Below, piece after piece: positions 29,064 to 36,862 of a stretch of DNA of 36,928 nucleotides. Under the pieces are notes generated by a model. It was not told the DNA's origin, searched no databases, and saw only the letters and a program-made list of their open reading frames with translations. The position numbers and the translations under genes were made by a program. Origin of the DNA: Allobosea sp. ASV33 (GTDB lineage: Bacteria > Pseudomonadota > Alphaproteobacteria > Rhizobiales > Beijerinckiaceae); assembly GCF_016428755.1 (NCBI RefSeq), contig NZ_JAELTI010000052.1, positions 1-36,928 of the forward strand. The letters are read 5' to 3'. Every line of letters starts with the position of its first letter. The stretch's first letter is position 1.

Positions 29064-29366
29064 ATGCTCTCGCTCTCGCAACCGGCCGCCGCAGTGGCCT
29101 TGTTCGCCGCGCTCGGCGCCTGCACCGTCGCCGGGCCGCTGCCGGGCACGGTGGAATATGCCGCCGCGACCGTCTCGCGGGCCTATGATTGCGGCTTGCC
29201 CGTCGATCGCAACCGCATCATCGCGCGGCTCGACCGTCAGGACCGGCAGCGCTTCGTCGCTGCCAATGCCGGCTATGCCGTGAAGTCCTACAAGGCGCCG
29301 CATCGCTGCGAGGCGAGCGAGCGCGAGCGGATCAAGGGCGAGATCGGCGCGCTCGCACGCCGCTGA
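29064..29366 (+). CDS. Small lipoprotein, second of a related pair
   Basis: This is a 100-residue predicted lipoprotein beginning MLSLSQPAAAVAL, with lipobox ALGAC (Cys20). The mature part shares TVSRA-x-x-C and the C-terminal C-x-A-x-E-R motif with the gene before it but lacks about 12 residues in the middle. ATG 29064 is used; GTG 29058 is in the same frame. It lies 14 bp after the first lipoprotein gene. Function is unknown. Confidence 0.7.
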   Translation: MLSLSQPAAAVALFAALGACTVAGPLPGTVEYAAATVSRAYDCGLPVDRNRIIARLDRQDRQRFVAANAGYAVKSYKAPHRCEASERERIKGEIGALARR

Positions 29367-29408
29367 AATCGCTTGCTTCGGGCTGCGCGACATGGCCACA
29401 AGGCGGCA

Positions 29409-30290
29409 ATGCCCGCCGCTGCCATCACCGCCATCGTCGTCAGCTACGACAGCGCCGAGGTCCTGCCCGCTTGCCTCGATGCGCTGGCCGGGGAGGGCGT
29501 GCCGGCGATCGTCGTCGACAATGCCAGCGGCGACGACAGCCGCGCCATCGCGGCGGCGAAAGGCGCGCGGGTGATCGCGAATGCCCGCAACGAGGGTTAT
29601 GGTCGGGCCAACAATATCGGCGTCGCGGCGGCCGAGACGCCCTATGTCCTGATCGTCAATCCCGATCTGGAGCTCACGAAGGGCGCGGCTGCGGCGCTGC
29701 TGGAGGCGGCGGTGCGCTATCCCGACGCCGGAATGCTGGCGCCGCGCATCGTCGAGCCGTCCGGCCGTATCTTCCTGCAACCGCGCTCGCTGCTGTCCCC
29801 GCCGCATCTCAATCGCTCCGGCACGATGGCGATTCCCGAGGGCGATGCCTGCCTGCCTTTCCTGTCGGGGGCCTGCCTGCTGATCCGGCGCGAGCTGTTC
29901 GTCGCACTAGGAGGCTTCGATCCGGCGATCTTCCTGTTCTATGAAGATGACGATCTGTGCCGGCGCATGCGCGATGCCGGCTACGCGCTCGTCCATGTCC
30001 ACGGCGCCGAGGCGCGGCACGGCCGGGGGCGCTCGACGGCGCCGTCGCCGCAGCGGCGCTTCAAGGCGCGCTGGCATCTCGCCTGGTCCGAGCACTACAT
30101 CGCCCGGAAATACGGGCTCGCCGGGCCGGGACCGATCCGCATGCTGGAGAATATCGGGAAAGCCGCGGGCTACGGATTGCTGCTGAAGCGTGAGAAGATG
30201 TTCGCGCATGCGGGCTCTGCCGCCGGCGCGCGAGCCTGGCGGCGCGGCGAGACGGCGCTCGCCCATGAAGGGCTGGGGGAGATGCCATGA
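29409..30290 (+). CDS. Family 2 glycosyltransferase, rhamnosyltransferase-like
   Basis: This is a 293-residue GT-A enzyme. The nucleotide-sugar fold is evident: AIVVSYDSAEVLPACLDAL, IVVDNASGDDS, NEGYGRANNIGV and VLIVNPDLEL (metal-binding DxD-like). GACLLIRRELFVALGGFDP and FYEDDDLCRRMRDAGY, with the ED(D) catalytic base region, follow. This pattern is typical of WbbL-like rhamnosyltransferases that build O-antigen or capsule; donor and acceptor are unknown. ATG 29409 has AAGG upstream. The stop overlaps the acyltransferase start (ATGA), so they form an operon. Confidence 0.87.
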   Translation: MPAAAITAIVVSYDSAEVLPACLDALAGEGVPAIVVDNASGDDSRAIAAAKGARVIANARNEGYGRANNIGVAAAETPYVLIVNPDLELTKGAAAALLEAAVRYPDAGMLAPRIVEPSGRIFLQPRSLLSPPHLNRSGTMAIPEGDACLPFLSGACLLIRRELFVALGGFDPAIFLFYEDDDLCRRMRDAGYALVHVHGAEARHGRGRSTAPSPQRRFKARWHLAWSEHYIARKYGLAGPGPIRMLENIGKAAGYGLLLKREKMFAHAGSAAGARAWRRGETALAHEGLGEMP

Positions 30291-31333
30291 GCCGGCCCAC
30301 GGTCGCGGCGGCGCTCGCCAATCCGCACAATAATTTCGGCTTGCTTCGTTTGATCATGGCGCTCGCCGTCGTCGTCTCGCATGCCTTCAGCGTGACGGAC
30401 GGGCGGGTGGAGCAGGAGCCCTGGTTCCAGACGACCGGGTTCACGCTGGGCGAACATGCCGTCAACGGCTTCTTCGCGATCTCCGGCTTCCTAGTGACGA
30501 TGAGCTTCGTCAGGCGCGGCTGGCGCGACTATGTCGTCGCGCGGCTGCTCCGGATCGCGCCCGGGCTGATCGCGGCGACGCTCCTCGTCGCGCTCGTGCT
30601 GGGTGCGCTGATGACGACGCTGGATACTTCGGCCTATTTCCGCGATCCGCGGCTGTGGCGGTTCATTTCGGGCACGCTGACCACCTTCAAGAGCGCGTCG
30701 GGGTTGCCCGGCGTCTTCGAGAGCAACCCGCTGCCGTTCCCGCTGGGGACGGTGTGGACGCTGAAATACGAGACGCTGTGCTATCTCGGCGTGCTCGTCG
30801 CGGGGCTCGCCGGGCTTCTGGCGCGCCCGCGCACCGCGCTGGCAGCGCTGTTGGCTTTGACGCTCGCCGTCGTCCTGCGCGAGGTGCTGGCGCCACATGG
30901 ATCCAAGGGCACCGAGACGGCGCTGCGGCTGCCGCTGATCTTCCTGGCGGGCGGCGTGGTCTATCTCTACCGCGAGAAGGTGCCGCTGTCGCTGCCGCTG
31001 CTGGCCATCGCGCTGGCGGCGCTGGTGCCGCTCTCCTTCACGCCGCTCTACAAGGCGGCGCTCTTCCTCGTCACGGCCTGGGGCGTGCTCGTACTGGCAC
31101 TCGCGCCCGCGCTGACGCGACGCGCGGTCGAGCCGCCGGCCGATCTGTCCTATGGCGTCTATCTCTATGGCTGGCCGGTGCAGCAGGCGCTGCATGCGCT
31201 CTATCCGGCACTCGGTGCGGTGACGCTGCTCTGGCCGTCGCTTGCCGTGACGCTGATCGTCGCGGCACTGTCCTGGTACCTGATCGAGAAGCCGGCGCTC
31301 GGGCTCAAGCGCCGCCTGATGGGCGCTTCCTGA
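30287..31333 (+). CDS. Acyltransferase-3 family membrane protein
   Basis: This is a 348-residue protein with about ten hydrophobic segments. Family landmarks are NNFGLLRLIMALAVVVSHAF (His near residue 26), HAVNGFFAISGFLVTMSF with the R-x10-R region after it (RDYVVARLLRIAPG), and TVWTLKYETLCYLG. The C-terminal DLSYGVYLYGWPVQQAL and SWYLIEKP are also typical. Such enzymes O-acylate surface glycans in the inner membrane. It is coupled to the glycosyltransferase before it, and its 3' end overlaps the convergent acetyltransferase by 29 bp. Confidence 0.9.
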   Translation: MSRPTVAAALANPHNNFGLLRLIMALAVVVSHAFSVTDGRVEQEPWFQTTGFTLGEHAVNGFFAISGFLVTMSFVRRGWRDYVVARLLRIAPGLIAATLLVALVLGALMTTLDTSAYFRDPRLWRFISGTLTTFKSASGLPGVFESNPLPFPLGTVWTLKYETLCYLGVLVAGLAGLLARPRTALAALLALTLAVVLREVLAPHGSKGTETALRLPLIFLAGGVVYLYREKVPLSLPLLAIALAALVPLSFTPLYKAALFLVTAWGVLVLALAPALTRRAVEPPADLSYGVYLYGWPVQQALHALYPALGAVTLLWPSLAVTLIVAALSWYLIEKPALGLKRRLMGAS

Positions 31334-32018
31334 GCGCTTCCAGCAGGTCGTCGATCTTGTCGGAGAGCAGGAGCGGGATCAGCCGCTCGACCTCGGCGCG
31401 GGGGCGGTCCCACCAGGCGGTTTCGAGGAGGCCGGCGATCCGCACCTCGTCGAAGCGCAGCCTGACCACGCGAGCCGGATTGCCGGCGACGATGGCGTAG
31501 GGCGGGACGTCGCGCGTGACCACGGCGCGCGCCGCGACCACGGCGCCGTGGCCGATGGTGACGCCCGACATCACCATGGATTGCGAGCCGAGCCAGACAT
31601 CGGGGCCGATGACGACATCGCCGCGGCTCGTGTCGTGGCCGGTCATTCCGGCGGCCGGAGGCCAGAGCCGGGGCAGGGCGGGGAAGGGATAGGTCGTCGC
31701 CCAGTCGAGGCGGTGATTCCCGCCGAGCAAGATCTCGACGCCGTCGGCGATCGAGCCATAGCGGCCGATCACGAGCCTTGCGCCGCTCTCGGGAAACCGC
31801 ACCTTCGGCCGGCCATAGGTATAGGGGCCGACGACGACCTGGCCCGGCCGCCGCGCGACGAGCTTCGCGAGATGCAGCCGGGTCTGGTTGTCGGGATTCA
31901 CGCGCTTGCGCAGCCAGCCGCGCGGGACTTGCGGCAGGCCCGCCCACCAGGCCTGAAGGCCGGATGGGCGCCAGTCGCGATCCTCGGGTGCGATCACGTC
32001 ATTCTCAGTTGGCCGCAT
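31305..32018 (-). CDS. Hexapeptide acetyltransferase, Vat/CatB-like
   Basis: This is a 237-residue left-handed beta-helix acetyltransferase. GGNHRLDWATTYPF carries the catalytic His of the xenobiotic acetyltransferase group, and VVIGPDVWLGSQSMVMSGVTIG and AIVAGNPARVVRLRF are the hexapeptide coils and cap. The family includes streptogramin and chloramphenicol acetyltransferases but also sugar O-acetyltransferases; with a glycosyltransferase and an acyltransferase beside it, surface-sugar acetylation is more likely. The start is uncertain: ATG 32018 directly abuts a family B repeat, and an in-frame GTG at 32027 lies within it. Confidence 0.83.
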   Translation of the reverse strand: MRPTENDVIAPEDRDWRPSGLQAWWAGLPQVPRGWLRKRVNPDNQTRLHLAKLVARRPGQVVVGPYTYGRPKVRFPESGARLVIGRYGSIADGVEILLGGNHRLDWATTYPFPALPRLWPPAAGMTGHDTSRGDVVIGPDVWLGSQSMVMSGVTIGHGAVVAARAVVTRDVPPYAIVAGNPARVVRLRFDEVRIAGLLETAWWDRPRAEVERLIPLLLSDKIDDLLEALRKRPSGGA

Positions 32019-32060
32019 TTCCTTCACGCGAACCGGTGTCCACTTCGCTTGAAAATGCTC
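32019..32060. repeat. Dispersed repeat, family B, copy 3
   Basis: The segment ttccttcacgcgaaccggtg...cacttcgcttgaaaatgctc lies between the acetyltransferase gene and the large exported protein gene. It is nearly identical to 21365-21412. It may supply the 5' leader of the acetyltransferase gene. Confidence 0.75.
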
Positions 32061-32063
32061 AGC

Positions 32064-33902
32064 TCACTGAGCATCGGCCTTGAGATCGATCTTGTCGAAG
32101 ATCTCCGTCGGCTCGGTCATGGTGATGACATCGGCGAGGCCGAGGCCGGCCGCCGACTTGGCGCTGGCCTGGACGGTCAGCGTGCCGGGCTTGGCGACGA
32201 AGCGCGAGGCGGCGGCGGCCACGGCCTTCGCGCCGTCGGACGGGCCCAGCACCGCGGCAAGCCCGAGGCTCGCGACCATCGTGAACTGCTGGCGGACCTC
32301 CTCGACCTTGCGCTTGGACTTGCGGGCCTCGTTCTCGATCAGCTTCTCGACCAGGCCGAAATTCTGCACCTTGAACTGCAGGTTGCGGGCGGTGGCGCCG
32401 AGTGCTGCGACCTGCGCGAGGGCGAGATCGCTGGCGAACAGGTCCTTGGTGACGTTGCCGAGCGTGCCGGAAGCCTCGATCTGGGCCAGGCCGGCGCTGC
32501 CGAAGGAGAGCGTGCGGATGGCGATCTCGTTCTTCGCGGCTTCCCAGGCGAGGTCGAGCTTGGCCGAGAGATCGAGCGAGCGGATGCCCATCGCGATCAT
32601 GTCCTTGGCGGCCGGGTTGCCAGTCGCCTCGGACACCGGGGTGACGAGCTTGTCGATCGTCAGCGCGAGGCTGGTCGGGATGCCGTTGAGCTGCTCGCCC
32701 GCCTTGATCTCGAAGGTGCCGAGCGAGACCTTGACCGGCTCCTTGCCGGTGATGATCGCGGGGGCGTCGATCGAGATGCCGGCGAGGCGGATCGTGCCGA
32801 TCGTCGGGATGAAGCGGCGGAAATCGACCTCCTCGATCGGCTTGTCCGGCTCGTTCAGAGCCGCGCGCAATTCGCTGATGACGGATCCGAACTTGAAGCC
32901 GGAATAGGCGATCGAATCGATGCCGCCCTTGGCCTCGCCCGAGCGGAACTGGAAGCCTTCCATGGCGAAGCCGGATTTCGCCGGGGTGTTCTCGCCGAAG
33001 GCCATGCGGGCGATCCGCATGTCCACCGGATCCGTCTTGGGGCCGGCCTTCGGCGGCGGGTTCACGTTCATGACGAGGTCTCGGGCCTCGCCGCTGCCGT
33101 ATTCGAACATGTCGAAGAGTGCGAGCATGGAGAGGCCGAGCTGCCGTTCGGCCTCGGTCTTCGCCGGCGGCTTGTCGGCGTCGGCGGGCTTCTTGTCGCC
33201 CTGCTTTTTCTCGACCTCCTCGCTGGCCGCCGCGAGACGGGACATCACGTCGAGCAGCGGCTCGGGGCCGACCTTGGCGGCAAAGCCACGCGCCGTCGTC
33301 TTGCCGAGCGACATCTTGCCGGCCTTGCCCATGTCGAGATTATAGCCGTCCTGCTCGAAATTGCCGATGATCGGCAGCATCGCCTCGCTGGCTCCGGCCG
33401 CGGCCTTCTCGGTGAGGACGCGTGCGATCTGGCGCAGGTCGAAGGCATCGAAGGCCGTGCGCTTCAGCTCGCCCTTCATCGGGCCGGTCGCCGAGCCATC
33501 GGCGGTGATCGTGCCGCTCGCCGATTCGCCATGGCCGATCTTGCCTTCGCGGATATCGGTGAGGCGGATGTCGCGATAGACCGTGGTCTGCTTCTGGTCG
33601 CCGACCGTCTGCACCAGCGACAGTTCCGGAGCGCTGATCTCGGCGGCGTTCAGGCGCGCAGCCCGGGCGGCGGCCGGTTCGCTCGCGGAAGCGCCGGTGA
33701 ACAGCGCCAGGAAAGCGTCCTTTTCCAGCGTCGAGCCCTTGATCGCGATCTTGGGCGCGTTGATCACCAGCTTGCCGAGATCGATCTTGACGTTGTCGAG
33801 CTGGAAATCGGCGGCCCAGGCCGGGGCGGCGAAGGTCATCAGAACAACCGCCAGGGCCGTGCCGGCCAGATGCGTCGTCCGACGAGGGCGCGCAACGATC
33901 AT
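32064..33902 (-). CDS. Large exported protein of unknown function
   Basis: This is a 612-residue protein with a signal peptide (THLAGTALAVVLMTFAAPAWA, cleavage near residue 30). The mature chain opens ADFQLDNVKIDLGKLVINAP and is rich in alternating beta patterns and repeated phrases such as ISIDAPAI and LSLVQTV, with an Ala/Lys-rich charged stretch near 220-245 (KKQGDKKPADADKPPAK). No domain was recognised; a periplasmic or surface protein built of repeated beta units is the simplest reading. ATG 33902 has AGGAG 6 nt upstream. Confidence 0.8.
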   Translation of the reverse strand: MIVARPRRTTHLAGTALAVVLMTFAAPAWAADFQLDNVKIDLGKLVINAPKIAIKGSTLEKDAFLALFTGASASEPAAARAARLNAAEISAPELSLVQTVGDQKQTTVYRDIRLTDIREGKIGHGESASGTITADGSATGPMKGELKRTAFDAFDLRQIARVLTEKAAAGASEAMLPIIGNFEQDGYNLDMGKAGKMSLGKTTARGFAAKVGPEPLLDVMSRLAAASEEVEKKQGDKKPADADKPPAKTEAERQLGLSMLALFDMFEYGSGEARDLVMNVNPPPKAGPKTDPVDMRIARMAFGENTPAKSGFAMEGFQFRSGEAKGGIDSIAYSGFKFGSVISELRAALNEPDKPIEEVDFRRFIPTIGTIRLAGISIDAPAIITGKEPVKVSLGTFEIKAGEQLNGIPTSLALTIDKLVTPVSEATGNPAAKDMIAMGIRSLDLSAKLDLAWEAAKNEIAIRTLSFGSAGLAQIEASGTLGNVTKDLFASDLALAQVAALGATARNLQFKVQNFGLVEKLIENEARKSKRKVEEVRQQFTMVASLGLAAVLGPSDGAKAVAAAASRFVAKPGTLTVQASAKSAAGLGLADVITMTEPTEIFDKIDLKADAQ

Positions 33903-34105
33903 GGATATCTCCTACTTCATTTAGGCCGGCGAAACTGCCGCAAGCGGATGACGAAAGAAAGCCGTCAGGCGAGGCTCTGCGGCATCCCCATTCATATGAT
34001 GACGAAAGACTTGACCGAAAGGCGGCGAAGGCAGCCATCTGCCGAAGATTTGCCATCGGCCGCTTCTACAGCACAAGAGGCCATGGCCGCCACGGAGTCC
34101 AAACG

Positions 34106-34588
34106 ATGCACGCCCTCAGAACCGCTCTCGCCGCCCTCGCGCTGGCGTTGGTCGCATTGGCGCCGGCCGGCTTGCAGGCGCAGGGCCAGCCGGCGGCCGC
34201 CGGAGGAGCCGGCCTCGAATCACTGGTCATCCTCAGCGGCGGTACGCGCCACGCCTTCCAGGTCGAGGTCATGCGCACGCCGGACCAGCGCGCGAAGGGC
34301 CTGATGTTCCGCAACTACATGCCGGCCGATCGCGGCATGCTGTTTGATTTCGCCGCCAGCGAGCCGGTGGCGATGTGGATGCAGAACACCTACATCTCGC
34401 TCGACATGCTGTTCATCCGGGCGGACGGCACGATCGCGCGCATTGCCGAGCGTACCGAGCCGCTCTCGACGCGGACGATTCCCTCGGGCGAGCCTGTGCT
34501 CTCGGTGCTGGAGATCAATGGCGGCGTCAGCAAGGAGCTCGGCATCAAGCCGGGGGACAAGGTCGAGCACGCGCTGTTCAAGCGCTGA
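34106..34588 (+). CDS. DUF192 family exported protein
   Basis: This is a 160-residue protein. Residues 1-27 are a signal peptide (ALAALALALVALAPAGLQAQ). The DUF192 domain is clear: VEVMRTPDQRAKGLMFRNYM, GMLFDF, VAMWMQNTYISLDMLFI and VLEINGGVSKELGIKPGD. The family is widespread but its biochemical role is not established. ATG 34106 has GGAG 8 nt upstream. It is the last normal chromosomal gene before the broken tRNA. Confidence 0.9.
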   Translation: MHALRTALAALALALVALAPAGLQAQGQPAAAGGAGLESLVILSGGTRHAFQVEVMRTPDQRAKGLMFRNYMPADRGMLFDFAASEPVAMWMQNTYISLDMLFIRADGTIARIAERTEPLSTRTIPSGEPVLSVLEINGGVSKELGIKPGDKVEHALFKR

Positions 34589-34695
34589 GGCGCCGGCAAC
34601 AGCCGCGCTTGCACAAGCCTGACGCCGGGTGATTGGCTTTCGCTTGCGGGTTCGGGCTATGGCATGATAGCGAACCGCAACGTTTCGAGTGGTGT

Positions 34696-34740
34696 CGGGG
34701 TATAGCGTAGCCCGGTAGCGCATCTGCTTTGGGAGCAGAT
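34696..34740 (+). pseudogene. tRNA-Pro(TGG), 5' half only
   Basis: The acceptor 5' strand CGGGGTA, the D arm (GCGT...GCGC) and a full anticodon arm (TCTGC, loop TTTGGGA with anticodon TGG at 34730-34732, GCAGA) are present. After 34740 the expected variable loop, T arm (GGTTCGAATCC) and acceptor 3' strand are missing; instead unrelated DNA runs into the integrase gene. This looks like an integration event with crossover in the anticodon arm. If no other copy of this tRNA exists, the strain would lack a needed proline tRNA, so the 3' half or an intact copy is expected elsewhere. Confidence 0.8.
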
Positions 34741-34747
34741 TGCCTAA

Positions 34748-35540
34748 TCACACGATCCTCTTGATTTCTTTGCTGTTTTCGAGAGCTTCGTTATCAGTCT
34801 GGAAACTTTCGCGGGAAGAATGCGCGGCGTCGAGCGCTTTGCGCAGATCGCCCTCTGTGGCATGGGCGTACTTCATCGTCGTCGCGATGGAGGCATGGCG
34901 TCCCAGCTTCTGGCCAAGCTTCAGATTGCCGCTATCGCGCACCAGGCGCGTGATGCCGGTGTGCCGATTGTCGTGGAAGCGGTAGCCCATCAGCGGGTCT
35001 TCGCGACTGGACTTCATGCCGGCGTTCTTGCGAGCGCGACGGAACTCAGTCTTTAGGCCTCGTGCGTGATCGGGCGCGGCGTCAGGTTGTCGGCGCCTTC
35101 CTCGTGACGGGCAGGGCGGTAAAGCCAGACCGGACCGGTAGGGTTGGTTTCGCCTTCCGGGATGACGCTGCGCAGAACACGCTCCATCTCCGTCGAGAGC
35201 GGGATGAACCCGACGACCTCGCCTTTGCCCATCAGGTTCAGGCGCCGGCCTCCCCAGCCGACATGCTCCCATTGCATCGCCAATAGCTCTTCTCGCCGAA
35301 GCGCAGAGAGCACCGCGAAACGCAGAATGGGGCGATAGCCTGGGCGCACATTCGCGAACAGCTTATCTTCTTCGGAATCTGAGAGCTCGCGAACGCGCTC
35401 TTTCGGTTCGTCGAGAAGCAGTTCCTTCCACTCGATGCGGGCGACCATCTGCCCCCCCATAGCGCGGCGCGACGAAGGATGGCGCGCAAAGGCTCCAGAA
35501 CCGTCCGGTTGACGGTGGAGTTGGTGACGACAACACGCCC
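34748..35540 (-). pseudogene. Tyrosine recombinase (integrase), truncated and frameshifted
   Basis: Three reading-frame segments together give the central and catalytic parts of a phage-type integrase. The first (about 35470-35540) has NSTVNRTVLEPLRAIL. The second (35053-35450) has EPKERVRELSDSEEDKL and LSALRREELLAMQW with the first catalytic Arg. The third (34748-35052) has FHDNRHTGITRL and KLGRHASIATTMKYAHAT with the H-x-x-R, H and Tyr residues. The frame breaks at a run of seven C (35452-35458) and near 35055; each could be repaired by adding one base in a G run of the coding strand. About 150 N-terminal residues are missing. It directly follows the broken tRNA. Sequencing error at the homopolymers is possible. 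Confidence 0.8.
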
Positions 35541-35608
35541 GCCGCGACGATGAGCTTGATCGACCAGGCATAGCGCAGCACGCGCCGCCAGTTGGAGACT
35601 GGTTGCAT
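35525..35608 (-). pseudogene. Holin-like gene fragment
   Basis: From ATG 35608, with CGGAG 5 nt upstream, a frame reads MQPVSNWRRVLRYAWSIKL, then a hydrophobic IVAAGVLS. This basic-then-hydrophobic start after NWRRV resembles the N-terminus of small phage holins. After about 28 residues it runs out of frame into the integrase remnant, so a deletion has probably joined the two. The holin call is by resemblance only. Confidence 0.35.
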
Positions 35609-35623
35609 CGGAACTCCGGGCAA

Positions 35624-35649
35624 AGAAAAACCCGCCGGTTAGGGCGGGT
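35624..35649 (-). terminator. Intrinsic terminator of the methyltransferase gene
   Basis: On the minus strand the stem acccgcc/ggcgggt (35643-35649 and 35630-35636) with a 6-nt loop is followed by TTTTTCTTTG. It lies 36 bp past the methyltransferase stop. Confidence 0.9.
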
Positions 35650-35684
35650 CTGGGGACACGGAAATTTGCCTAGCGAAGGATTCG

Positions 35685-36710
35685 TTATTGGCGCCGCAGC
35701 ACCAAATGAAAGCCCAGATGCGGGCTTGTTCTGGCATCCCAATCATCGCCGGAATGCCCAGCGCCTCGAACGAAATCACCGGCTTCGAATAGGCCGGCAA
35801 CCGGCTTTAATCCTTGAGCGGAAAAGCGCTCCTCCCACCATGCCTTAGGCTTCACGGTCTGATGGAAGTTTGTCCCTGTTGCGGGGTCTATATCGTTGAA
35901 GGTTGCGATCGAGCAAACCACTACCCCTTCAGGAGATAGGTGCGCTAACAGGTGGGTAATTACGTCGTCTACTCTGTCGGTCGGGATATGTTCGAACAGT
36001 TCCCACGCGGAAATAACATCGAACAGCACCCGCGCGCCGTCCTGTTTGACTTCGAACGGGTAGCAGACATCGGCCGTGAACAGTCGATCTGGGATAGTCC
36101 CCCACTCTGCTCGGCTGTTTCGGCGGCTGTAATCGCTCCCCTCGATGCCGATAGACAGATTCCCGGCGATGGTGAAATCCCATACTAGGCCGCCGCCAGC
36201 GCAGCCGATGTCTAGATGCTTTACCTTGCGCCCGAATATCTCTTCACTGCGCTGAACGAACCGCCGATGTCGGGTATTATCCCTCATCGTCCCCCAAGGG
36301 ACGATGTGATCGGGCGAATCGAATGCGATGGGTCTTTCTGCCGAGAAGTCGATCTTCGCCGGTTCAATTTTGATTTCCCCTATTAACATGCGCTTGATGT
36401 CGTAAAGGGACAATTCAGCTTGCGTAGCGTGGCGAACGGATCGCCGGTGCAAATCTTCTGTTAGAACAGCCAGGCCATCCAAGTTAGATTTTAAATCTTC
36501 CCGGATGTCGGCTCTGAGATCTGCTTTGATCTCTCTTTTTAGCTCATCCAACGCACTGGCAACCCAGAGCCTATCATGTTCGCGCTTGGCGTTAAGCTCA
36601 GCCAGCTTTCCTTCAATGGAGCCGAGCGTCAGTTCGGCTTGGTGCGCGCTACCGAGTAGTGTGTAGTATCCTGTAATGCGCCGAACGAGCGAAAGTAAAG
36701 CAGAACGCAC
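35685..36710 (-). CDS. SAM-dependent methyltransferase with coiled-coil N-terminus
   Basis: This is a 341-residue protein. Residues 28-95 are a charged helix likely to form a coiled coil (LDELKREIKADLRADIRED). The class I methyltransferase domain follows: motif I HLDIGCAGGGLVWDF (165-179), IGIEGSDYSRRNS for the acidic end of strand 2, and ISAWELFEHIP for motif IV. Such coiled-coil methyltransferases often modify surface glycans or lipids; the substrate is unknown. G+C is visibly lower than in the upstream chromosome, and it lies between mobile-DNA remnants, so it is probably cargo of the island. It has its own terminator. Confidence 0.85.
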   Translation of the reverse strand: MRSALLSLVRRITGYYTLLGSAHQAELTLGSIEGKLAELNAKREHDRLWVASALDELKREIKADLRADIREDLKSNLDGLAVLTEDLHRRSVRHATQAELSLYDIKRMLIGEIKIEPAKIDFSAERPIAFDSPDHIVPWGTMRDNTRHRRFVQRSEEIFGRKVKHLDIGCAGGGLVWDFTIAGNLSIGIEGSDYSRRNSRAEWGTIPDRLFTADVCYPFEVKQDGARVLFDVISAWELFEHIPTDRVDDVITHLLAHLSPEGVVVCSIATFNDIDPATGTNFHQTVKPKAWWEERFSAQGLKPVAGLFEAGDFVRGAGHSGDDWDARTSPHLGFHLVLRRQ

Positions 36711-36862
36711 AGACCCCTCCGAAAGACCTGCAAGATAACAATGCAGCAGGACTAACGACTAACATGGTCTGAAGGCGCCGTCTATTTTCTCGGACAATAA
36801 ATGGCCTGCTGCCGGTTTCGTGGACATCGAGATTGGGTGTTTCATGAAACCGGATGTGGGGT

